A stretch of DNA of 64,000 nt from Nageia nagi (GCA_050084985.1 JBITNC010000002.1:30628001-30692000); one strand, 5' to 3'; counted from the first letter of the stretch, positions 1-11,092 are shown. Numbers and translations are program-made. The notes: generated by a model not told the origin, from the letters alone.

Positions 1-41
1 TTTTTAATAAATGAGTAACTTTACTAGTGTTGATATAGTGT

Positions 42-1103
42 TTAACTATAAAAGGTAATCAGATGTTCTTCATTATTATCATCCTTTTGTGCTAGAATTA
101 CAACAATGCTCCTATCTACTCCATGTGCATACATAATGAAATTTTTTACCATATTAGGATTTTTAAGCACAGGAGCTTCTGTTATAACCTTTTTTATTTC
201 TTTGAAGGCTACTTTTGCTTCATATGACCAAGAAAATATAGCATCTTTCTTTAGAATTGAAGTGATTGGGGATAGAATCTCTAAAAACTTATTGATAATT
301 TTTCTAACAAAATTGATTTGACCAAAGAATGACTGTAAGGCCTTCTTGTTGGAAGGGAGTGGTAATGCTTCTATAGCTTTTACTCTATCTAGATCAATTG
401 CTAGTCTCTCTTTTGAGACAATATGGCCAAGTAATTTTCTTTGGTTGATCATAAAAATTGATTTTTTTGGATTAATTGAAATGCTAAATTTTATGTATTT
501 TTTAAAGACTAGTATTAGATGTTCTAGGTGATCACTTCTATTTATAGAGAAGATTGTGATATCATTTAGATAGATTAGAATAATCTTATTTATTAGTTCA
601 CCAAATGTATGATCCATAGCTCTTTGAAATGTATCTCCTACATTAGAAAGACCAAATGGCATTCTTTGAAAAGCAAATATCCCCCACTTAGTTGTAAATG
701 CAGTTTTGAATTGATTTTCATCTTTCATCCAAATCTGATTATTTTTTGAGTAACCATCAATCATTGAAAAATGGAAAGTTTCAAATACTATATGCATGAT
801 CTACTATATAGAAGGGAGAGGATAATTATCTTTAAGAGACACTTGATTCAAATTTCTAAAATCAACACAAAGTTTGATTTCTCCACTTTTCTTTCTGATA
901 AGAACTAGATTTACAACCCAAGAAGAATGCTTGATAAGATAATTAATTTTTGAGTCAAGAAACTTGATTAACTCTTATTTCATAGCTTCCTCTATTTTTG
1001 AGTTATCTGGTATTTATTTTTACCTATATGGTTTGACGTATGGTTCAAGTTCAATTGTGTATTGGATGACATTCTTATCATATATCTTAAGATCATCATA
1101 AGT
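42..1103 (-). pseudogene. Gypsy G reverse transcriptase, plus start of its RNase H
   Basis: RT of element G. The palm region contains the order VDFRNLNQ, KTAFTT..GIFAFQRMPFGL and IYLNDITIF, followed by GHIVSKE and the LPxPxxxKxxQSFFGxxNF segment typical of Ty3/gypsy RT, then the start of the RT-linked RNase H (APVLKNPN) cut by the window. The catalytic YLDD is YLND: the second Asp is Asn, one G-to-A change, which should inactivate polymerase. The longest open part is 42-797; upstream to about 1103 the homology continues with in-frame stops. Confidence 0.85.
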
Positions 1104-1358
1104 TCAAGCAATTAGTTGGAAAAACTTATGATAAATTTGAGACATAACAACCTTTTTTGTATCAAAACACTCTAAACCAATTTTTATATACTTTTTGGGT
1201 TCTACTTTTAGCTCAACATAATTCTCCTTTAGGATGGCTACATACTTAACCTTTTGAAAATCTTTTGAATCAAATAATCTTTCAAAAGAGAGCAATCCTT
1301 TTGGTATAACATTATTTTTGACTTGAATAACATTTGATTCTTGGAAACAATTAGGCAT
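1104..1358 (-). pseudogene. Gypsy G linker between RNase H-like domain and RT
   Basis: 84-residue open stretch with the conserved pattern PKGLLSFERLFD and, later, KYIKIGLECF, which in plant Tat-type polyproteins precedes the RT. It lies directly upstream of the RT remnant on the same strand and downstream of the RNase H-like domain. No catalytic residues are expected here. It is part of pol, not an independent gene. Confidence 0.6.
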
Positions 1359-1361
1359 TTC

Positions 1362-2100
1362 CTAAATACCAATAGTGTGAGCCACTGCTTCATCCATGAA
1401 GAAGTTCATAATATGCTCATCAGAGTCAAATACTTGCCAAAAGTTTGCAACATTAGGTATTGAAGGCCTACATTGAAATTTGACTCTAAAAGCTTCTCTT
1501 TTATAATGAGTAGGATTATAACATGGCCCTCTTCTAGTAAGTGCATCAACTATTTGGTTGTACCTCCTAGGAGTAGATATAAAATTAATAGCAAAAAATG
1601 ACTCTAATAAATCCCACACTCTATTCTTGTAGTTCTTCAAATAATAATGTTTTGCACTAATTTGATTTCAAACTTGCTTAATGACTAGTTCTAAATCACC
1701 ATGGACAATCAGACACCTAATTTCTATACTAATTACTTTAGATAACCCTAAACAAAAGGCTTCATACTCAATAGCATTGTTTGTACAAGTCCATGTGAGT
1801 CGGAAGGGATAATTTTTAGTATTTTTATTTAGATATTTGAACACCACTCTAGATCCACATTCATTTTTACATCAAGATCCATCAAAATACATTGTTCATA
1901 TCTCATGTTCTTTATCAATAGTGATTAAGATTGGTTGAGTTTTCTCATATAAATAATAATTTCCCATACCAACATCTATGACCTAATAATTTAGATCATT
2001 TACTAAAAGAAATTCAGTTGTTAGTAGTGATTCCCTTAGTGTGTCCCTTTCAAATACTTCCACTAGTTATGGATCATTCATATAGTTTTATTCAATGATC
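1362..2100 (-). pseudogene. Gypsy G RNase H-like domain upstream of RT
   Basis: Translating minus strand gives WTCTNNAIEYEAFCLGL and, further on, LIVHGDLELVIKQV, which match the helix-strand segments of an archaeal-type RNase H (E in EYEA, D in GD). It is followed by a PRRYNQIVDALTRRG segment (the DALA motif) and a PSIPNVANFWQVF tail. Stops interrupt it upstream of 1640. The domain sits between protease and RT rather than after RT, and is additional to the RT-linked RNase H that begins near 100. A second RNase H is known in plant Tat elements. Confidence 0.7.
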
Positions 2101-2144
2101 CTTTTGAGATGGACAGTTTTGGTGCCTTCATTTAGAGTTTTTAT

Positions 2145-2549
2145 CTATTTATCATGGAAAGGAAGTAAAAGGTAACTATAATCTAAAACTAGATATCCTC
2201 TTAATTTGGTAGTAAATTCTCTAAAATTATACATTCTAAATAAAGGTGGAAGATCAACTACAATAATATCTTGGATAACACAAATATCAAAGAAAGCATT
2301 CAAAGTTATTTGAACTCCTTTGACACTACCAACTATATCTACTGAAGAAGAATTTAATTGTATGTCACCATAAATGCATCTTGTAATATATAGCTTCTTT
2401 TCATCTACAATAGCTTTAGGGATCACAATTATTGTAGCTTCGATATCAATCATATAGTTGTTCACTACCCAACCTTTTAGTCTCAAAGATAAATAGAAAG
2501 GTGGGGGTCTTGTTATACCTATTGGAGTTGGAGGGAAAAATTTAGACAT
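2145..2549 (-). pseudogene. Gypsy G aspartic protease
   Basis: Retropepsin-like segment of 134 residues: a hydrophobic strand, then YMIDIEATIIVIPK, where other elements have D-T/S-G-A, then a strand-rich region ending VVDLPPLFRMYNFREFTTKLRGYL, a conserved tail of Tat-type proteases. The active-site Gly is replaced (DIEA), so it is probably inactive. Placed between gag and the RNase H-like domain. Confidence 0.65.
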
Positions 2550-3020
2550 TGCATAGATAAGATTCTTTTTATTTACCTTTTTTTTATATTTCTTAACTTT
2601 AAAGCTTCTTGTAAAAGATCTAATTGACCTGGTATCTTTAATGCATCAAATATGGTCATCTTAGAAGGAGTTTTCTTTAATTCTTCCATAATATTGCATG
2701 GAGCATATGAGATGAACTTAATTGGTTCTACTTATTGATGTGTTCTAAAATATTGAGTAGCCTTTTCTTTATGATAATTAGTAATAAAAGGATATCTCAA
2801 TGTAGTAGGTATTTCCTTCTCTAGGACTTCTTTTCTAGTTGCAATGGGGTTTGTTTCAACTGGGGCATTAGTGTCCATATTTGATGGAATAGTACCTAAA
2901 TTTAATGGAACTTGATGTTGTTGGTTCTAAGGTTGAGCTAAGGAAGTCTTACCTTTTTTAGGTTTAGGTTTTACTCAAGTGGATGCTCAATATTGCTTAG
3001 TGTCTTGGGGTTGCTATGGA
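2550..3020 (-). pseudogene. Gypsy G pre-protease spacer
   Basis: Stops are frequent, but a stretch reading MTIFDALKIPGQLDLLQEALK (roughly 2590-2670) matches the conserved 'DxLxKIPxQ..LLxEAL' segment in front of Tat-type proteases. The rest, to the ACTAT target-site copy at 3021-3025, is proline/asparagine-rich in translation and holds no recognisable domain. Confidence 0.45.
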
Positions 3021-3025
3021 ACTAT
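3021..3025. repeat. Target-site duplication ACTAT of copia A (left)
   Basis: ACTAT immediately before the TG terminus of the left LTR; the same five bases follow the CA terminus of the right LTR at 11088. This fixes the LTR edges at TGAAGGATT...TTCTAACA. Confidence 0.85.
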
Positions 3026-3550
3026 TGAAGGATTTGAACTAGATCTAAACAAATCCTCTAGGACCTTAGACTAGGAAACTCAAGTGTACACAAGATAACA
3101 TAATCACTCAAGATAACACATCTATAATTATAAGAACATCATTCATACAATATGACACCAATATAATGTGGTTCCTCCCTCCTTGGGAGTACATCCACAA
3201 CTAGTTCTCTTATTCTCTTGATATGTCTCTCTTACAACTATTCTCTAGCTCTCTCCTACACAACCAAGTAGAGTAATCTTACTCCAAGACTTAGATATGT
3301 TACAAGAGGAGAGGCCCTCTATTTATAGCTTTAGAGCACCTCCCTAACCTTCCTTTAACCCAAGGGTAAGGTTAGGGTTACATTAAATGTATCACCCAAC
3401 TTCAACCTACCAACTAACCACTTTGGTAAAGTCAAAGTCTACATATTAAAGAATTCTATTAATCTCTTAAGGTATCTACATACCCTTAAGTGATTAATTG
3501 AATTTACAAGGAGTTTAGATATTCACAATATTTCATTACAAATTCTAACA
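3026..3550 (-). repeat. Copia A 3' LTR
   Basis: 525 bp, TG...CA ends (TGTTAGAATTTG at its 5' end on the minus strand). A TATA box CTATAAATAG lies at 3319-3328 on the minus strand. Differs from 10563-11087 by one A/C and one T/C near the 3' end of the LTR. As the downstream copy it would supply the polyadenylation region. Confidence 0.92.
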
Positions 3551-3560
3551 CTCCCCCTTA
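3551..3560 (-). other. Copia A polypurine tract
   Basis: Minus strand TAAGGGGGAG directly upstream of the 3' LTR. This is the expected plus-strand primer site for reverse transcription, and it fixes the element's orientation. Confidence 0.85.
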
Positions 3561-4375
3561 ATGCAATATTGGGATAGAGCGTAGAAGAGAGAAGAGAGAG
3601 AGTAAGAGAGAGTTCTCCTCCATAGAGATACAAGTGGAGATGAGAACTTTTACATATTTGAGAATCTTTTTGAGAACTAGTATGAGACTCACTACATTAC
3701 CATTTGACAAAAAATGGTTTACAATACAATCATTAACCACAACTGGTTTCACTGTACATATTAGTCGATCAACTTTAAGCTGACAGTGAGTCTCCATGAG
3801 CTTGCTTTCACAAGGTGAGTAACCTGCATTTCTGAAGAAGATCCTGCATGCTACAAGCAACTCATGAACAAAATCAATTAGATGCATCATATATTCAAAT
3901 AAGAGAATCAAATAATGCCATCTTATAAATAACTGATCAATGGTGCACTATAAGCCATCACAGAGATGCCAAGCCATCACTCATAGTCACCTGTTGTATA
4001 TAGACATGTGTTGATTTTAAATAGAGCATAAAAAATTGTACAACGAGTTTCTCACGTAGAGCAAACTCACCACGGAGGTATAGAATGTACAATAAGTTCG
4101 TCACGTAGAGCGAACTTACCATGGAGGTATATTAATTATATGTTCAAAATTTGTACAATAAGTTTCTCACACAGAGCAAACTCACCACGGAGGTATAAAA
4201 TGTACAACAAGTTTGTCACGCAGAGCAAACTTACCACTGAGGTATTAAAATAATCAACACTCTATAACAACAATTGTACAACAAGTTTGTCATGCAGAGC
4301 AAACTTACCACGGAGGTCTAGAATGTACAATCAAAAAGGCCTCTTAGAGGTGAAGTTGTCATCACTAACAAAAGT
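3561..4375 (-). other. Copia A 3' untranslated region
   Basis: About 0.8 kb between the gag-pol stop and the polypurine tract. No coding pattern; the 117-residue open stretch at 3558-3911 is not conserved as protein in related copies D and I. Contains the hairpin repeat array listed separately. Parts are recognisable in D (26889-27590), I (52559-53440) and fragment H (14465-14942). Confidence 0.7.
4036..4330 (-). repeat. Five tandem 24-nt hairpin repeats in copia A 3' region
   Basis: Unit TGTACAAC-stem-loop-stem-ACCACGGAGGTA repeated five times with 49-74 bp spacing. The inverted-repeat arms sit at 4045-4068, 4094-4117, 4160-4183, 4209-4232 and 4283-4306, each 24 nt with a 10-12 nt loop. Arms are GAGTTT/AAACTC, AAGTTCG/CGAACTT, AAGTTT/AAACTC (one mismatch), and AAGTTTG/CAAACTT twice. 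Pairing is kept where bases differ. Function unknown; an RNA structure in the element transcript is possible. Confidence 0.85.
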
Positions 4376-7300
4376 TTAAACTTCACTCCCCCTTGAGGGC
4401 AACTTCACCAACCTGAGAGAATCCCTAAGCTTGCAGAACTGAGCTTCAGGAAGGGGCTTGGTGAACAAATTAGCTGAGTTTTCAGTAGATGGACAATACT
4501 GCAAGTGTATGATGTCATCTAGAACCTTCTCCCTGATAAAATGAGCTTGGATTTCTACATGTGTGGTTCGCTGATGGAACACAAGATTCTTAGCCAAAGA
4601 GATAGCCGATTGATTATCTGACGAAATAAGAGATGGGCCATTTTGCTTATACCCAATTTCATTCAGAAGATGTCTTACCCAAATAGCTTCTTGGGTGGCA
4701 ACAGATAGGGCTCGATATTCAGCTTCGGTGGTAGAAAGAGTCACAATAGGTTGCTTCTTGGAAGCCCAAGAGATAGCACCTGAACCAATGCTAAACACAT
4801 ATGCAGAGGTTGATTTTCTGTCATCTCTATCTCCCCCATAATCAGAATCTAAGAACCCTGAGAGAACAATCGAGGGCACTTTGGAATACTTAAGAGCAAG
4901 ATCCTTTGTCCCTGCGACATACCTCAAGATTTGCTTAACAGCATTGAGGTGTTCAACATATGGTTTTTGCATGAATCGTGCCATCAGATTCACTGCAAAG
5001 GCAATATCAGGACGAGAGATAGTCAGATACAGAAGACTACCAATCAATTGTCTATAAGCTGTAGCATCAACCAACTGAGAATCTGAGCTCAGTGATACAA
5101 CGATTCCAGGAGAAACAGGTATTGCAGCATATTTACACTCCTCCATTCCAAACTTTTGCAAGATGTCTGATATATACTTAGATTGACTAAGATAAGTGCA
5201 ATCTTTGTGTTGGTATACTTGCATCCTAAGATAGTAATGCAATAGACCTAGATCAGTCATTTCAAAAGTTGCCTTGAGTTTGGAGATGCACTCTTGGATG
5301 ATTTCAATATTATTGCCTGTTATGAGAAGATCATCCACATAAAGGAGAATTATGACCACGTCTTGTCCTTGATTGAGTACATATAGATCTGAATCTGAGA
5401 AGCACTTGGAAAAACCAATATCTGCAAAGAATCCTGAAATTTTCTTGTACCATGCTCTAGGTGCTTGCTTAAGTCCATACAAAGACTTCTTTAGTTTGCA
5501 CACAAGAGACTCTTTTCCTTCTGGAATAAATCCTTCTGGTTGATTCATGTAGATTTCAACATCCAAGTCACCATTGAGAAATGCACTTTTGACATCAAGT
5601 TGAAAATCTTTCCATCCTTGAGCTGCAGAAAGAGCAAGAATTATTCTGACAGTAGGCATCTTGGCTACAGGAGCAAAGGTTTCCTCATAATCAATACCAT
5701 ATTTCTGAGCGAATCCTTTGGCCACTAATCTTGCCTTGTATTTTTCAATTTTTCCATCAGAATTGTACTTGACCTTGTATATCCATTTATTGCCAATTAT
5801 ATTTTTCTCATTGGGATAAGGAACCAAATCCCAAGTTTCATTTTTCATGAGAGCCTCATACTCAACTTTCATAGCTTCCATCCAACACTCTTGCTTGGAA
5901 GCTTCTTTGAAGGTTGATGGCTCATGCATATTATCAATTTTGGCAAATAAGGATTTATTCAAGGTCATACTTCTTGTAATTCTCTGTGCTGGAGAATTTT
6001 GCTCTTGTGGTGACTTCTCTACATGCTCATCCAACCAGTTAGGTGTAGGTGAAGAATCATTTGTATCAGACACTTCAGCATGAGAGGTCGTATCCTCAGA
6101 AAGTTCATTGAACTTAACATCCCTAGAAACAAAGACTATTTTATGGGATGAAGAGTAGAGCCTGTAACCTCTATGCTGATTATCATACCCCACAAAGATG
6201 CATTTTTCTAATCATTTATCTAGCTTATTTCTTTTCTCTGAGGTAATGAAGGCAAATGCATCACAACCGAAGACCCTGAAGTGTGAGAGGTTAGGTTTCT
6301 TTCCTGTCCATGCTTCATATGGAGTTTTACCTTCAACTGCCTTAGTAGGACACCTATTTAGGATGTGAATAGCAGTGTGAACAACTTTGCCCCATAAGAA
6401 ACTAGGAAGGTTACCCAACATGCATCTTGCCATTTCCATAATGGTGCGATTCTTCCTTTCAGCGACTCCATTTTGTTGAGGGGTGTAAGGGATTGTGAAT
6501 TGTCTCTTAATCCCATGTTTAACACAATAGTTGTTAAACTCATTGCTATTATATTCACCCCCATTATCAGATCTCAGCATTTTGATCTTAAAATCAGTTT
6601 GATTTTCAACAAGTGCCTTGAAGTCTTGAAACCTGTCAAAAGTTTGATCCTTGTGCTCAAGTAGATAACCAAATGTCATCCTACTGAAGTCATCAATGAA
6701 GGTCAGAACATAAGAAGCTCCACCTAGTGACTTAGTCTGAAAAGGACCCATTAAATCTGAATGCACAAGCTGAAGTGGACAAGTAGCCCGAGTTGCCTTA
6801 TCTTTTTCAAACTTTTGCCTATGCATCTTTCCTAGAATGCACCTTTCATAAAGACCAATTGTGGGTGAAATATTAGGTAAACCTTCCACAAGTGCTTGAG
6901 TTTTCATATCTTGAATACTCTTGTGGTTAAGGTGTCTTAATCATTGATGCCAAAGATTACCTTTTGAATAAACATTTGCAGCAAGACAAATCTTTGAAGG
7001 TACTTGATCCACAATATAAAGGTCATCCTTTACTGATCCTTTCAACAAGGTGGCAAGTCCTTTCTTAACACACCAAGAGTGTGAGGTAAACTCAAATGAG
7101 CATCCTTTCCTTGTAATCTGAATCATGGAGATGAGATTCATCCTTAGTTTAGGCACATAAAAGACATTATCAAGAGTCTTTCCATGAATCTTCACACTCC
7201 CTATTCCGTGAACATCAAGGACTGTATTATCACCTATCACAACTGCATCTTTTTTGTACTTATGAAAGTTTTCAAACTTATCCTTTTCATAACACATGTG

Positions 7301-8302
7301 ATTAGTGCATCCTGAATCAACAATCCAATCATTTGAAATAGTTTGAGTCATTGAGTAGTAGGCAACATTAGCAGTATGCTTGTTCTTCTTTCTATTATTG
7401 AAAGTTCTCACATTTGCATTTCCCTTTCCTTTTTGAGCAAATTTCTTTTTGCGACAATCATACTCTTTGTGCCCAAAGATGCCACAAAAGTTACAATTTC
7501 CATCAAACTTTTCCTGAGGTGTTGGATTGCTTGATCCTACTTTATCATTCCTTTGCCTGTAGTTGCCATGATTGTTGTTGTTGTTGCCCTTTTTGTCATA
7601 CTTCCTGAAGGTAGATGAGGACTTGTTGTCTTTGAATTTGTAATGTTTGAACTTTTTCTTGAAAGGAGTTTTGATTGCTCCTAGAGCAATGCTATGGTCC
7701 TTTGGAGAAAGGTTCAACATTTTCTTGTTCAAAGTTTCCTCATGCTTCAGAAGAAGTCTAGAAAGGTTATCAAGTGAGATGACATCTTCTTCATCATCGA
7801 GCCTTGTTTCCATAACTGTGATAAAGTTGCTGAACTTTGTAGTAAGGCTTTGTAGAATGATGAAGACCATGAACTCATCATTGATCCAGTTGCACCCACA
7901 ACCAACCAGTTGTGTCCTGAGGTCAATGATTTTGTTTAAGTAGATGGAGGCACTTTCATCTTCACTTTGTCGATATTGCAACAACTTTTGTAGAATGGTA
8001 AACCTCCTTGAAAATTTGGACCCAAGGTAAATTTTCTTTAACCTATCCCAAGCTTCCTTTGCTGAAGTTGATGAAGAAATCATGAGAAGGACATCATCTG
8101 AAACTGCACGGTAAATCATTGAAGTTGCTAACTCATTCTTTGAGTTGTATACTTCAAGAGCCTTCTCATCGGTAGGAGCAACCACATCTTCACTAACTGT
8201 CTACCACAGCTTCCTTACTTGTAACTCAACTTTCATACGAGGTTCCCATATTCCAAAGTTGGAACCATCGAGTATGTGCTTGGGAACGAAGGTTTCAACC
8301 AT
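4376..8302 (-). pseudogene. Copia A gag-pol polyprotein (three premature stops)
   Basis: One continuous 1308-codon frame from ATG at 8302 to TAA at 4376. Approximate residue positions: gag; CCHC knuckle CNFCGIFGHKEYDC (267); protease VDSGCTNHM (327); integrase with HSDLMGPF (512), RSDNGGEY (575) and the catalytic Glu in NGVAERKNR (612); RT with YVDDLLITG (988); RNase H with FLDSDYGGDRDDRKST (1150), STTEAEY and SSDNQSAI. The domain order PR-INT-RT-RH is copia. Three in-frame stops: TAG at 8201-8203, TGA at 6941-6943 (integrase zinc region) and TGA at 6212-6214 (C-terminal of integrase). Each is explained by one C-to-T change from CAG or CGA. No frameshift. Otherwise the catalytic residues look complete. 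Confidence 0.95.
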
Positions 8303-9611
8303 TGCTACAAAAAACAAATAAATATGCAATAAACAATTTTTCCATCTATACATATAAAACATCTAATAAGCAAACATGTCCCACATGTGTAAACTCATTA
8401 ACCATGATCCATAGAAGGATAAAGTTGGGGTTGTTTTCTTGTATAGAATTAGGCCTTCACCTGGATGCCTGCAAGGTGGAGCCCAGGTACTACCAGTCCT
8501 CAACCAGTTCACCTTGGTCAGTGATATACTCTCACAAGGAGAAGTACCTACTATTTTCCAAGGATCCGACGTATCTTGGATTGGCCATTTTAATTATCTT
8601 GATTAGGGTTTTTAGTTTTCCTCCTAGGTTATCAGGATAATCCCTGAATGGACGTGCGGACATGTGGTATCACTACACACATGCCTGTCCACCTAATAGA
8701 GTTATGTCCAATCCAACAGAGGTCTTAGGGGAAATTAAGATGGACTTACCACCACTCAGTTCTTCGGACTAAAAGGGCTCCAGTCTACCCTGTCCTCACC
8801 TCATGGCTCCCCAAACAAGTCATGTTGTGGAAAATACGTGCAAATGTATTCATTTTAGGGGTTACTTTTCAAATTTTTGCGTATTGCAAGTATAAGCAAA
8901 TGTGCAAAAAATATAAAGTAAAGTGAAAATACTCCATCCACACGAACTTGAAACCTTAAGAGGCCAAAATTGAGTCCAATGGGTTTTGTACTAACCCCTA
9001 AAGGACTTTTACATTGTTCATATTTTTCTCAATTTATTCAAGCACTTAATGAATTAAACAAAGAACTAAGTCCTACTTAGTATTTAATTCATAACATGCA
9101 TTGTTTAATGACTTAAAAAATTTAAGTAAGCATGCATCATGCATTAAAAATTTAAGTTCTAAGCATGTTTTATTCTTCAAATAAGATACATGCATCATAA
9201 GTCTAGCATGCAACATCTAGATAAAATTTAAGTAAAATTATACTACCAATGACCCCCTTTTTACTTAAAGTTTTATCCCTTTTTACTATGCTTAGAGATG
9301 GCATATGCACTTAAATTAAACATGCAATGTGGAGTAGAATATTAGAAATAGTCTAAGTACTCCAAAGTGCATTTAATGGGAGCAATTGACTTGTAAGCAA
9401 GGAAGTAAAAAAGGCCTAAGAAGTATAAGTGTGGCAAGTTGTAATAGGAGACCCATACCCCAATTTTTAATGCGTTCTCCTACTTTAAGCACTAAAAAAT
9501 ACTCCTAAGTCAATAAATAATTAAATGCTTTGTAGTTTTAAAATATGACTCCCCCCCTTTTTTTTTGAAAAAAAAATCAAAGCAAATATGTAGTGGGTAA
9601 AAAATTAAGGC
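8303..9611 (-). other. Copia A leader, AT-rich part
   Basis: Untranslated leader between the gag start and the GC-rich segment. A conserved block at about 8440-8840 (containing 'ttaggccttcacctggatg') recurs at 24985-25330 in C and 31740-32130 in D, so it is an element sequence, not host. The remainder is AT-rich with no reading frame. Confidence 0.65.
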
Positions 9612-10440
9612 TCAACAACTAAAGTTGAAAAAAAATGGGAAGGGGCCATGTGTAAGCCTCAGGGTGGTGGAGAAGCTGGGTAGGGGTGGCAGGAGAGACC
9701 AAGGTGGCAAGGAGAGTAGGTGGAGGGTGCGTGAGTAGTGGCAGGTGGAGGCCACATGGTTGACCACCCAAGTCACGGAGATGAGAGGGGCAGAGGTTGG
9801 CGGGGATGGCTGGCGGGCATAGCCGATGATCAGGTCAGCCATAAAATGTGGCGACATCATTCATCTTGGAAAACAAGCAACCCTCTGGAAGCAAGGCTTG
9901 CTGTCAACACATAATATGCGTTACCATGAGTGAACATATAGTGTGATTCAATCGATGAAGGACATAGATAGCACGGGAAACAAGTCACAGGTCCATCGCG
10001 GTGCATCTGCATGTTGTATTGGAGACAACAGGGCACGTATTGAATGTGACCCTGCTTGAATTTGTCCAGCATATCCTACGAGCAGTGCACATCATGCAGC
10101 TATGTCTAAATCATGCATCACATCAAACAACAAGAGGAGCATGGCAACGTAGTCATGTTGTGCATATCCAACATTCATTGCAAGCCATGGAATTATTTTT
10201 GCAACCTGCACGTTGGCAACCAAACCACGTCAAACAGAGGTAGTCACAGTGCAGATGATGGGAGGAGTAGGTGTGCATGGAGAAGGAGGAAGTCATGTGT
10301 TTGGATGTGGATGCGGGGGTGGCATCGGACAGGAGGAGCCACCAGGGAGGTGGGTGATGGAGCGCGAGGCGACGGTGGGCAGGAGGAGCCACCAGAGGCC
10401 GCGCACGCGTGGAGGACCCCCCCGTTGTAATTTTTAAATT
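9612..10440 (-). other. Copia A leader, GC-rich island
   Basis: Strikingly GC- and CpG-rich compared with its surroundings, especially 10250-10430. Several overlapping 70-105 codon frames exist on both strands but are compositional, with no recognisable domain. D (33060-33250) and C (26229-26378) have GC-richer segments at a comparable place, so this may be a family feature, or captured host sequence. Confidence 0.5.
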
Positions 10441-10493
10441 GGATTCAATTTAATTGATTTAATTTTGATCTAATGACCCCCCAATTTAATTTA

Positions 10494-10562
10494 TTTAGGT
10501 TTAGGTTTTACTCGAGTGGATGCTCAATATTGCTTAGTGTCTTGGGGTTGCTATGGAACTAT
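10494..10562. repeat. 69-bp duplicate of host flank inside the 5' LTR
   Basis: 68 of 69 bases equal 2957-3025, the gypsy G sequence outside the 3' LTR, including its ACTAT end; the one difference is 2977 A versus 10514 G. It stands where the primer-binding site should be. The start of identity (ttta) is a short microhomology with the leader. Confidence 0.9.
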
Positions 10563-11087
10563 TGAAGGATTTGAACTAGATCTAAACAAATCCTCTAGGA
10601 CCTTAGACTAGGAAACTCAAGTGTACACAAGATAACATAATCACTCAAGATAACACATCTATAATTCTAAGAACATCATTCACACAATATGACACCAATA
10701 TAATGTGGTTCCTCCCTCCTTGGGAGTACATCCACAACTAGTTCTCTTATTCTCTTGATATGTCTCTCTTACAACTATTCTCTAGCTCTCTCCTACACAA
10801 CCAAGTAGAGTAATCTTACTCCAAGACTTAGATATGTTACAAGAGGAGAGGCCCTCTATTTATAGCTTTAGAGCACCTCCCTAACCTTCCTTTAACCCAA
10901 GGGTAAGGTTAGGGTTACATTAAATGTATCACCCAACTTCAACCTACCAACTAACCACTTTGGTAAAGTCAAAGTCTACATATTAAAGAATTCTATTAAT
11001 CTCTTAAGGTATCTACATACCCTTAAGTGATTAATTGAATTTACAAGGAGTTTAGATATTCACAATATTTCATTACAAATTCTAACA
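10563..11087 (-). repeat. Copia A 5' LTR
   Basis: 525 bp, 523 identical to 3026-3550. It is flanked by ACTAT on both sides (10558-10562 and 11088-11092), exactly as a solo LTR would be. Confidence 0.92.
10856..10865 (-). promoter_or_regulatory. TATA box of copia A 5' LTR
   Basis: CTATAAATAG on the minus strand, in the middle of the LTR where the U3/R boundary is expected. Pattern match only. Confidence 0.6.
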
Positions 11088-11092
11088 ACTAT
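11088..11092. repeat. Target-site duplication ACTAT of copia A (right)
   Basis: Matches 3021-3025. Beyond it the gypsy G sequence continues (tgaagaagttgctc). Confidence 0.85.

Larger units (their letters stand above)
3026..11087 (-). mobile_element. Ty1/copia element A, nearly intact coding, lost primer site
   Basis: 8,062-bp minus-strand copia element with 525-bp LTRs (3026-3550 and 10563-11087) that differ at only two sites, a polypurine tract, a 3' untranslated region, a 1308-codon gag-pol frame with three premature stops, and a 2.2-kb leader. It is inserted in gypsy G with TSD ACTAT. The oddity is at the 5' end: just inside the 5' LTR, where a tRNA primer-binding site should be, there is a 69-bp copy of the outer host flank. 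Related to elements C, D and I in this window. Confidence 0.92.

Noticed and set aside
4036-4330. CRISPR-like array of palindromic repeats
   Set aside because: Eukaryotic LTR element 3' region; repeat and spacer lengths are irregular and no cas genes exist.
10001-10437. Several overlapping frames in the GC-rich island
   Set aside because: Open in many frames on both strands because of composition; no conserved motif.
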